Source: Burkholderia cenocepacia (GTDB lineage Bacteria; Pseudomonadota; Gammaproteobacteria; Burkholderiales; Burkholderiaceae). From it: 64,000 nt of DNA. This document shows positions 57,788 through 64,000 of the stretch, piece by piece; the first letter of the stretch is position 1; every line of letters begins with the position of its first letter. The position numbers and the translations under genes are program-made. The notes beneath the pieces are model-generated. The model was given only the letters and a program-made list of their open reading frames with translations, did not search any database and was not told the DNA's origin. The DNA lies in NCBI RefSeq assembly GCF_900446215.1, contig NZ_UAQZ01000001.1:1054001-1118000 (forward strand). The letters are read 5' to 3'.

Positions 57788-58969
57788 ATGACCCTGGACG
57801 AAATGCGTCAAGTCATTCGGGAAGAACTGGAATCGCTGCGCGCAAGCGGTGCACGGCGCCAGGAACTGTCACTGCATGCGTGCAAACGCTTGTTCTTCGA
57901 TCTCGGTATCCGGCCCTCGGCCGCCAACGTCCGCGATCTCACCCAGACCGGCAGCGCCAGCGACATCCCGAAAGACATCGACCATTTCTGGGAGCGCATT
58001 CGTTCCGCGTCCAAGATCAGGCTGGACGGCGCGGCGATCCCGAAAGCCGTCGAGGAAAAAGCCGGCGCGTTGCTGGGCGCACTCTATGAAGAAGCATTGA
58101 AAGCGGCGCGCGACAGCCTCGATGGCGACCGCGAGCAGGTTCGCGCCGACATGGCCGAAGCCGAACAGCGGTTGCGTGACGCAACCGTCCGCCAGGAAAC
58201 GCTCGAAGGGGCGCTCGCGCGCGGGGAAGCGAGAAACGAACAATTGCAGGCGCGGGTAACCGAACTCGAGGTTCAGCTCGCGTCGCAAACGACTCACGGT
58301 TCGGCAAGCGAAGCAACGTTGCTCACCACAGTCGCACGACTGGAAAAGGAACTGGCCGCGGCTGCCGGCCGGATCGAAGCCGAACAGGCACAGAACGCCG
58401 CCCTGCGCGACCGCATCGATGCGCTGCAAGCCGAATTACAGCAGCGTACCGAGCACTATGCGCAGCAAATCAAGGATGCGGTGGCCGAAGCCGAGCGTCG
58501 CGTCAAACCGATGCTGGTCGAACTGGACTCGTTGCGCAGCATGGCGTCGACCTACCAGAGCGGGTTGCGCGACGTCCAGCGCAAGGAGTTCGATTTCCTG
58601 CAGCAATTGAGTTCGGCCAAGGCGCGCGCCGACCGGCTCGAAGAACAGCTGCGTACGCAGAGCGACGAACTGGAGCGCGCAACGCGTGACGTGAGTTCGT
58701 TGCGCGCGAACCGCGGAATGAATCCGGAAATCGCCGCGCTGATCCGGCGCCTGGCCGAGGCGGGACAACTCGACGCGGATGCGTATGCCGCGATCGGCAC
58801 CGCGCTGGATCACGAGATTCCGGCGCCGACCCAGTGCCCGCATTGCGATGGCGAACCGGAACTGTCGCACGGCGACGAAGGTTTTGAAGTCGCGTGCCCC
58901 GAGTGCGAGCACGCTTCCGGCACCTGGCCGTCCCGCTTCGAAGCCGTCGCGCGTTTTGCGCACACCTGA
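57788..58969 (+). CDS. KfrA-like DNA-binding coiled-coil protein with C-terminal zinc ribbon
   Basis: 393 aa. Residues about 1-75 resemble the KfrA N-terminal DNA-binding domain (LSLHACKRLFFDLGIRPSAA, then TQTGSASDIPKDIDHFW). Residues about 95-310 are a long coiled coil with Glu/Gln/Ala/Arg heptads. The last 50 residues hold CPHC and CPEC pairs, a zinc ribbon not found in classical KfrA. KfrA proteins bind their own promoter and help organise plasmid DNA for segregation. Position beside the origin supports a role in chromosome 2 maintenance. Confidence 0.82.
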   Translation: MTLDEMRQVIREELESLRASGARRQELSLHACKRLFFDLGIRPSAANVRDLTQTGSASDIPKDIDHFWERIRSASKIRLDGAAIPKAVEEKAGALLGALYEEALKAARDSLDGDREQVRADMAEAEQRLRDATVRQETLEGALARGEARNEQLQARVTELEVQLASQTTHGSASEATLLTTVARLEKELAAAAGRIEAEQAQNAALRDRIDALQAELQQRTEHYAQQIKDAVAEAERRVKPMLVELDSLRSMASTYQSGLRDVQRKEFDFLQQLSSAKARADRLEEQLRTQSDELERATRDVSSLRANRGMNPEIAALIRRLAEAGQLDADAYAAIGTALDHEIPAPTQCPHCDGEPELSHGDEGFEVACPECEHASGTWPSRFEAVARFAHT

Positions 58970-58992
58970 CCGGGAGGCCAGCGGCGCCGCAC

Positions 58993-59033
58993 AGGTGAGA
59001 TGATCCGGGAAGCTTGAGGTGAGATTTTTCGGG
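58993..59033 (-). repeat. Two outlying iterons in inverted orientation
   Basis: On the minus strand the 17-mers CCCGGATCATCTCACCT (58993-59009) and CCCGAAAAATCTCACCT (59017-59033) match the iteron consensus, 24 bases apart. They lie 1.6 kb beyond the main field and point the other way. They fall between the KfrA-like and recombinase-like genes. Confidence 0.82.
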
Positions 59034-59105
59034 AGCTGTGAAACGGTGAGGCTGCGCCACACAAGGCTGCTCACGGATCGGTTCGCGTGAGCAGCCGGTT
59101 CCCGA

Positions 59106-60125
59106 TCAGTGAGTTTCGTCGCGGTCGGACGCGTCACCGTTGTGGTCGGCCAGCCCGTCGCGCCAGTTTTTCCACGCGCGATGCAGGCGATTCGACGAGA
59201 TCGGCCGCATGAAGCCCAGCCATTTGCCGACCCGCTCGGGCGGCACGTCGTGCTCGAACAATTCCGCCGCATAGGTGTTGCGCAATGTTTGCGGGCTGGC
59301 GCGCGCGGTGCGTGACGACGTGAGCCCGGCCGATTCGACGATCGCATCGATCGCGCGCAGCATCGTCGCCTTGTGCATCGGTCGCCCGGCATGCGATGCG
59401 GGGAAGACGAGTTCTCCAGGAATCTCCTGGCGCTTGCGCTCGGTGAGCCAGGCTTCGAGCAAAGCGATCGCAAACGAGGCCAGATGGGTCTCCCGCGAAT
59501 AATCCGGATGCGTCGACTCGATCCGCAGCGACGTGCCACTCGTATTGATGCAACTAATCGTAAGTGAGCGCGCTTCGCCGGTTTTGATGCCGGCGCCGAG
59601 AAATGCAGCGACGAGCGCGCGGTCGCGACGCTCCTTCCAGTATGCGGAACCCGATACGCCGATCGGCGAAAACAGATAGGCGAGCAACGTCGCGCGCTCT
59701 GCCGGCGTGAGGAAACCGGTCGGCTCGTTGTCGCGCGCCTTGCGCCAGTTCGCTTCGCCATCCTGAGCAATGAAGCGGGCCGGATTGGTCGACGCGTACT
59801 CGGTGCGGCGGATATGGTCGAGCACGCGCTCGATCAGCCGGAGATAGCGCATCCGCTGCGTTTTCTTGATCGGCAACTCGCCGACGAAGTTCGCGATGGT
59901 CGGTGTATCGACCGTCGCCAGGTTCTTTTGATGCGCGCGCATCCACGCGAGAAACGCGCCCCACTGTGCGCGATAGACATCGGCTGACGAGCGGCGATAG
60001 TCCTGCATGGCCAGCCATGCGTCGAACGCAGCTTCGGGCGACGCGACCCAGTCGGACGCATCGCGGTCGAACAGATCCTTTTCTTCCGGGTGTGCGGCAG
60101 TGTCGGGAGCGGCGGGAAGGGACAT
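59106..60125 (-). CDS. Tyrosine-recombinase-fold protein lacking catalytic residues
   Basis: 339 aa. N-terminal core-binding domain (about 30-125, SADVYRAQWGAFLAWMRAHQ) and C-terminal catalytic-fold domain (about 135-320). The fold signatures are readable but the active site is not: Arg I is Lys181 (GIKTGEARSL); HxLR reads QTLR (Gln279, Arg282 kept); the LGH motif reads LGF (Phe305); and no Tyr follows in LGFMRPISSNRLHRAW. It may bind DNA without cutting it. Conserved position next to the origin suggests a structural or regulatory role. Confidence 0.82.
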   Translation of the reverse strand: MSLPAAPDTAAHPEEKDLFDRDASDWVASPEAAFDAWLAMQDYRRSSADVYRAQWGAFLAWMRAHQKNLATVDTPTIANFVGELPIKKTQRMRYLRLIERVLDHIRRTEYASTNPARFIAQDGEANWRKARDNEPTGFLTPAERATLLAYLFSPIGVSGSAYWKERRDRALVAAFLGAGIKTGEARSLTISCINTSGTSLRIESTHPDYSRETHLASFAIALLEAWLTERKRQEIPGELVFPASHAGRPMHKATMLRAIDAIVESAGLTSSRTARASPQTLRNTYAAELFEHDVPPERVGKWLGFMRPISSNRLHRAWKNWRDGLADHNGDASDRDETH

Positions 60126-60227
60126 GGTATTAATTCCGTTAGTTGCGTATATGGTAGCCCTTTCCGCAACGTCTCGGGCATCGAACGGGTGAACCGGCCG
60201 CCGTGCGGCTCGGCCGGGGCTGGGCCA

Positions 60228-60605
60228 TCAGTCTCCCCACGCCTTGGACGGGCGCAGCGCGCGCGCGGGACGCGCGGTGTCGTGCGCCGTTGCCGCGGCT
60301 TCATAGGCGAGAACGGCGAACGAAAAGACCGCGGGCAGCGCATTCGAGCGCCCGAAGTCGATCGGATCGTCGGTTTCGGGAAACGTCATGTCCGACGGCC
60401 GTTCGAACAACTGGCGCATGCCCGCGTCGTGCCGGCTCGCAAAGCCGAGATCGGCGAGCGCTTCGGCTTCGATCGCGTGCAGCAGGCGCCACGTCAGCGG
60501 CACGCGCTGACGGATGTAGCGCCCGGCGATATGGCGGACGATCAATTCGAGGTCGTGCGCGGCAGCCTTGAAGCTGAGCGCGGCCAAATCTTGTTCTTCT
60601 GTCAT
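60228..60605 (-). CDS. Hypothetical protein
   Basis: 125 aa, not recognised. Mostly helical and soluble (MTEEQDLAALSFKAAAHDLE; FSFAVLAYEAAATAHDTARP). AGGAG precedes the ATG at 60605. It lies between the recombinase-like gene and the XRE-cupin regulator, on the same strand as both, with no evident operon link. Confidence 0.65.
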   Translation of the reverse strand: MTEEQDLAALSFKAAAHDLELIVRHIAGRYIRQRVPLTWRLLHAIEAEALADLGFASRHDAGMRQLFERPSDMTFPETDDPIDFGRSNALPAVFSFAVLAYEAAATAHDTARPARALRPSKAWGD

Positions 60606-60746
60606 TGCAGGCTCCTGTCGACCAGGGCGGGCGCCTCGGTGCGCCGGCTCCGGCCCGTGCATGGCGGAATGTCCGTATACTGTACAAACATACAGTGTTT
60701 TCCGCAACAGGCCTGCGATTGGCCTTTTGGCCGACTATCCGCGCCG

Positions 60747-61358
60747 TCAGCGATGGATCACGATCAGCAGTGCCCGCGCTTCGGCCTTGCCGGGATTGCG
60801 GATCGCATGCGGCTCGTCGGCCGGGTAGCGTGCGGTGTCGCCCGTCTTCAGGCGTCGGCTGGCGGCGGCGGCCTCGATTTCCATCGCGCCCTGCAGCACA
60901 GTGAGATGTTCGCGCGTGCCCGGTTCGTGCGCGTTCGATACCAGTGCGCCGCCGCCGGGCAGCGTCAGCTCGTACCACTCGAACTTGCCGGCGAGGTCGA
61001 TCGGGCCCCATACGCGCAGCTGGTACCGGCCGTCGTGGCCGGCGAGCGTCGGAATGTCGTGCGGGCCGTCCACGCGAATCGTCTCGGGCGCCTTCGGCTG
61101 CGAGAACAGTTCGTCGAGCGTGATGCCGAGCGCGTTCGTCAGCCGCCACGCGACGGCGATCGTCGGGTTGGCCTTGTCGCGTTCGATCTCGGAGAGCATC
61201 GATTTCGATACGCCGGCCGCGCGCGACAGGTCGTCGAGCGTCAGCTTGCGCTCGTTGCGCAGTCGCTGGATCTGCTCGCCCACGCGCGGCGGGGTCGCGG
61301 CCGGCGGTTGCGGGGCGGCTGCGGCGGGCGGGCGCCGCGATCCGGAGGAACTTGCCAT
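60747..61358 (-). CDS. XRE-family regulator with C-terminal cupin domain
   Basis: 203 aa. A Pro/Ala-rich N-terminus of about 25 residues is followed by an XRE HTH (about 28-82, LTLDDLSRAAGVSKSMLSEI) and a cupin effector domain (about 110-200, GTREHLTVLQGAMEIEA, then DEPHAIRNP). It is divergent from kbl-tdh and probably controls that operon in response to an amino acid or its product. An inverted repeat lies between them. Confidence 0.88.
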   Translation of the reverse strand: MASSSGSRRPPAAAAPQPPAATPPRVGEQIQRLRNERKLTLDDLSRAAGVSKSMLSEIERDKANPTIAVAWRLTNALGITLDELFSQPKAPETIRVDGPHDIPTLAGHDGRYQLRVWGPIDLAGKFEWYELTLPGGGALVSNAHEPGTREHLTVLQGAMEIEAAAASRRLKTGDTARYPADEPHAIRNPGKAEARALLIVIHR

Positions 61359-61384
61359 TTGGATTCCGTTCGCTTAGAGTTGTT

Positions 61385-61414
61385 CGATATTTCGAATTCC
61401 AGTTCGGAATATCG
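61385..61414. promoter_or_regulatory. Candidate operator between XRE-cupin gene and kbl
   Basis: CGATATTTCGAA (61385-61396) and TTCGGAATATCG (61403-61414) are 12-bp inverted arms with one mismatch and a six-base spacer. It lies 27 bases upstream of the regulator start and 103 bases upstream of kbl. Confidence 0.65.
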
Positions 61415-61516
61415 GATAAGTGCGGTCAACCGAACGACCGACTATAACAGTAGCAGGCCGTTGCGCCGCCACGAGCAGTGCGCTGCGGAATGCGAAACCC
61501 TGTCAGGAGCTTTGCG

Positions 61517-62716
61517 ATGCGTGATGCCTTTCTCGCCCAGGTGCGCGGGACGCTCGACCAGATCCGCGCGGACGGTTTTTACAAGACCGAGCGCGAGATC
61601 GCGAGTCCCCAGGCGGCAGCCGTGCGGCTCGCCGGCGGTGCCGGCGTGCTCAATTTCTGCGCGAACAACTATCTGGGTCTGGCGAACGATCCGCGCCTGC
61701 TCGACGCGGCGAAGGCCGGCCTCGACCAGGACGGCTTCGGCATGGCATCGGTGCGCTTCATCTGCGGCACGCAAACCGTCCACAAGCAACTGGAAAGCGC
61801 GCTGGCCGCGTTTCTCGGCACCGAGGACAGCATCCTCTATTCGAGCTGCTTCGATGCGAACGGCGGCCTGTTCGAAACATTGCTCGACGAGAACGACGCA
61901 GTGATCAGCGACGAGCTGAACCACGCGAGCATCATCGACGGTATTCGCCTGTGCAAGGCGAAGCGTTTCCGCTACAAGAACAACGATCTCGCCGACCTCG
62001 AGGCGAAGCTCAAGGAAGCCGATGCCGCGGGCGCGCGGCACAAGCTGATCGCCACCGACGGCGTGTTCTCGATGGACGGCATCATCGCCGATCTCAAAGG
62101 CATCTGCGATCTCGCCGATCGCTACGGCGCACTGGTGATGGTCGACGATTCGCATGCGGTCGGCTTCATCGGCACGCACGGCCGCGGCACGCCCGAACAC
62201 TGCGGCGTCGAAGGCCGCGTCGACATCATCACGGGCACGCTCGGCAAGGCGCTCGGCGGCGCCTCGGGCGGTTATGTCGCCGCGCGTCACGAGGTGATCG
62301 AGCTGCTGCGCCAGCGCTCGCGTCCATATCTGTTCTCGAACACGCTCACGCCGAGCATCGCCGCGGCGTCGCTGAAGGTGCTGGAACTGCTCGGCAGCGA
62401 CGAAGGCGCGAAGCTGCGCGAGCGCGTGCGCGAGAACGGCGCGCGGTTCCGCAAGCAGATGACCGAAGCCGGCTTCACGCTCGTGCCCGGCGCGCATCCG
62501 ATCATCCCGGTGATGCTCGGCGACGCGCAGCTCGCGACGAACATGGCCGACAGGCTGCTCGGCGAAGGCGTCTACGTGATCGGCTTCTCGTTCCCCGTCG
62601 TGCCGCGCGGCCGTGCGCGCATCCGTACGCAGATGAGCGCCGCGCATACGCCCGAGCAGATCGACCAGACGGTCGCCGCGTTCGTGCGCGTCGGCAAGTC
62701 GCTCGGCATCATCTGA
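61517..62716 (+). CDS. kbl: 2-amino-3-ketobutyrate CoA ligase (glycine C-acetyltransferase)
   Basis: 399 aa. PLP-dependent alpha-oxoamine synthase fold; the PLP lysine lies in [13 protein letters not shown] near residue 244, with [10 protein letters not shown] before it. It splits 2-amino-3-ketobutyrate with CoA into glycine and acetyl-CoA, the second step of threonine breakdown. AGGAGC precedes the ATG. It is followed by tdh after 13 bases. Confidence 0.96.
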   Translation: MRDAFLAQVRGTLDQIRADGFYKTEREIASPQAAAVRLAGGAGVLNFCANNYLGLANDPRLLDAAKAGLDQDGFGMASVRFICGTQTVHKQLESALAAFLGTEDSILYSSCFDANGGLFETLLDENDAVISDELNHASIIDGIRLCKAKRFRYKNNDLADLEAKLKEADAAGARHKLIATDGVFSMDGIIADLKGICDLADRYGALVMVDDSHAVGFIGTHGRGTPEHCGVEGRVDIITGTLGKALGGASGGYVAARHEVIELLRQRSRPYLFSNTLTPSIAAASLKVLELLGSDEGAKLRERVRENGARFRKQMTEAGFTLVPGAHPIIPVMLGDAQLATNMADRLLGEGVYVIGFSFPVVPRGRARIRTQMSAAHTPEQIDQTVAAFVRVGKSLGII

Positions 62717-62729
62717 CGGAGGCGCGACC

Positions 62730-63758
62730 ATGAAAGCACTGGCAAAGCTCGAACGCGGCCCCGGCCTCACGCTCACGCGGGTGAAGCGCCCCGAAGTCGG
62801 CCACAACGACGTGCTGATCAAGATCCGCCGCACGGCGATCTGCGGCACCGACATCCATATCTGGAAGTGGGACGACTGGGCGCAGAAGACGATTCCGGTG
62901 CCGATGCACGTCGGCCACGAATACGTCGGCGAGATCGTCGAGATGGGGCAGGAAGTGCGCGGCTTCGCGATCGGCGATCGCGTGTCCGGCGAAGGTCACA
63001 TCACGTGCGGTTTCTGCCGCAACTGTCGCGCCGGGCGCCGGCATCTGTGCCGCAACACGGTGGGCGTCGGCGTGAACCGCGAAGGCGCGTTCGCCGAATA
63101 CCTGGCGATTCCGGCATTCAACGCGTTCAAGATTCCGCCGGAGATTTCCGACGATCTCGCGTCGATCTTCGATCCGTTCGGCAACGCGACGCACACGGCG
63201 TTGTCGTTCAACCTCGTCGGCGAGGACGTGCTGATCACCGGCGCGGGCCCGATCGGCATCATGGCCGTCGCGATCGCGAAGCACGTCGGCGCGCGCAACG
63301 TCGTCATCACCGATATCAACGACTATCGGCTCGAGCTCGCGCGCAAGATGGGCGCGACGCGGGCGGTCAACGTCGCGCGCGAGTCGCTGCGCGACGTGAT
63401 GGCCGACCTGCACATGACCGAAGGCTTCGACGTCGGTCTCGAGATGTCGGGCGTGCCGAGCGCGTTCACGAGCCTGCTCGAGGCGATGAACCACGGCGGC
63501 AAGGTTGCGCTGCTCGGCATCCCGCCCGCGCAGACGGCGATCGACTGGAACCAGGTGATCTTCAAGGGGCTCGAGATCAAGGGCATCTACGGCCGCGAGA
63601 TGTTCGAGACCTGGTACAAGATGGTCGCGATGCTGCAGAGCGGCCTCGACCTGTCGCCGATCATCACGCACCGCTTCGCGGCCGACGATTACGAGCAAGG
63701 CTTCGCCGCGATGCTGTCCGGCGAAAGCGGCAAGGTGATTCTCGACTGGACCGTCTGA
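62730..63758 (+). CDS. tdh: L-threonine 3-dehydrogenase
   Basis: 342 aa. Zinc-dependent medium-chain dehydrogenase. Catalytic zinc site begins with Cys in [13 protein letters not shown] and GHEYVGEI; a structural zinc site shows [15 protein letters not shown]. The NAD motif [14 protein letters not shown] follows. It oxidises L-threonine to 2-amino-3-ketobutyrate for Kbl. Same operon as kbl. Confidence 0.97.
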   Translation: MKALAKLERGPGLTLTRVKRPEVGHNDVLIKIRRTAICGTDIHIWKWDDWAQKTIPVPMHVGHEYVGEIVEMGQEVRGFAIGDRVSGEGHITCGFCRNCRAGRRHLCRNTVGVGVNREGAFAEYLAIPAFNAFKIPPEISDDLASIFDPFGNATHTALSFNLVGEDVLITGAGPIGIMAVAIAKHVGARNVVITDINDYRLELARKMGATRAVNVARESLRDVMADLHMTEGFDVGLEMSGVPSAFTSLLEAMNHGGKVALLGIPPAQTAIDWNQVIFKGLEIKGIYGREMFETWYKMVAMLQSGLDLSPIITHRFAADDYEQGFAAMLSGESGKVILDWTV

Positions 63759-63775
63759 GTCGACTGAGTGTCGAG

Positions 63776-63813
63776 ACGGGGCAGCGCGGCGCGATCGCCG
63801 CCTGCCCCGTTTT
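63776..63813 (+). terminator. Rho-independent terminator of kbl-tdh
   Basis: ACGGGGCAG (63776-63784) and CTGCCCCGT (63802-63810) pair around a GC-rich loop, followed by a short T run, 18 bases after the tdh stop. Confidence 0.85.
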
Positions 63814-63856
63814 CGTTTGCACGCGCACCGTCACACGTCGAAACGCGTGACGCAGC

Positions 63857-63885
63857 GCTTGAGGTGAGATTATTCGGGAGCTGTG
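63857..63885 (-). repeat. Distal iteron with duplicated flanks
   Basis: Minus-strand 17-mer CCCGAATAATCTCACCT at 63862-63878. The surrounding 29 bases (63857-63885) match 59012-59040 with one mismatch, so flanks as well as the iteron are shared. It lies 6.5 kb beyond the main field, after tdh. Confidence 0.82.
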
Positions 63886-64000
63886 TTTGCGTGCCGAATC
63901 GCCGCACGATCCCGCATCGGTGACCGGCAATTGCACGTTCGCTTCACCGGTCGGCAGCTGCTTCGCTTCTCTCCCGTCACGCCATCCGGCGCCTGTTTCT

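Noticed and set aside
57552..57791. Small open frame between the iterons and the KfrA-like gene
   Set aside because: It spans the palindromes and promoter-like elements, lacks a ribosome-binding site and shows no conserved motif.
59106..60125. Prophage or integrative element marked by the integrase-like gene
   Set aside because: No phage, transposition or tRNA att signatures nearby, composition matches the surroundings, and the catalytic residues are absent.

Overview
The window looks like the replication-origin region of the secondary chromosome (chromosome 2) of a Burkholderia species, probably of the Burkholderia cepacia complex. The sequence is GC-rich with compact divergent operons. Five copies or near-copies of GTTTATGCGCATAAAC, the centromere sequence I recall being reported for chromosome 2 of B. 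cenocepacia, cluster beside a parA-parB pair, with a sixth between the two genes. A plasmid-type Rep initiator and a 1.3-kb field of iterons follow. Species-level assignment and all functions rest on reading the sequence and recalled family knowledge; no search was run.

Layout. 1-5.1 kb: minus-strand L-arabinose operon of the non-phosphorylative pathway (arabinonate dehydratase, 2-keto-3-deoxyarabinonate dehydratase, sugar 1-dehydrogenase, AraF-like binding protein running off the edge) with a divergent LysR regulator. 5.2-6.4 kb: OsmC-type protein and a divergent GntR regulator. 6.4-14.1 kb: LacI regulator facing a sugar ABC transporter operon with a GH42 beta-galactosidase; an 18-bp palindrome lies between them. 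14.2-19.3 kb: small unknowns, a LysR regulator, a DEAD-box RNA helicase and a nitronate-monooxygenase-like protein with an extra helical domain. 19.4-27 kb: glycolate oxidation, with a GlcC-type regulator opposite glcDEF, glcG and malate synthase G. 27-31.3 kb: diguanylate cyclase and a NarL-type two-component pair. 31.3-33.6 kb: DHA2 exporter and divergent TetR regulator, with Fur-like and TetR-like sites between them. 33.7-43.2 kb: hopanoid region: an MlaC/HpnM protein, HpnN, an MlaA lipoprotein, then hpnG, shc, hpnE and hpnD on the other strand. 43.4-49.5 kb: an unknown, a hydrolase, and a signalling locus of response regulator, CheC-type phosphatase and PAS-GGDEF cyclase opposite a hybrid histidine kinase. 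49.5-51.8 kb: FMN reductase, ECF sigma factor with a small zinc anti-sigma protein, ArsC-like protein.

51.8-60.1 kb is the replicon-maintenance module: parS cluster, parA, parB, rep (minus), iteron field, a KfrA-like coiled-coil protein with a C-terminal zinc ribbon, two outlying inverted iterons, and a tyrosine-recombinase-fold protein that appears to lack its catalytic residues. 60.2-63.8 kb: an unknown, an XRE-cupin regulator and the divergent threonine catabolic pair kbl-tdh. Another inverted iteron with the same flanks follows tdh.

The most unusual material is in the maintenance module: the catalytically degenerate recombinase, the zinc-ribbon KfrA-like protein with palindromes at its promoter, and iterons repeated outside the origin in the opposite orientation. 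The RR-CheC-GGDEF operon and the physical link between hopanoid synthesis and Mla-type lipid transport are also worth attention.
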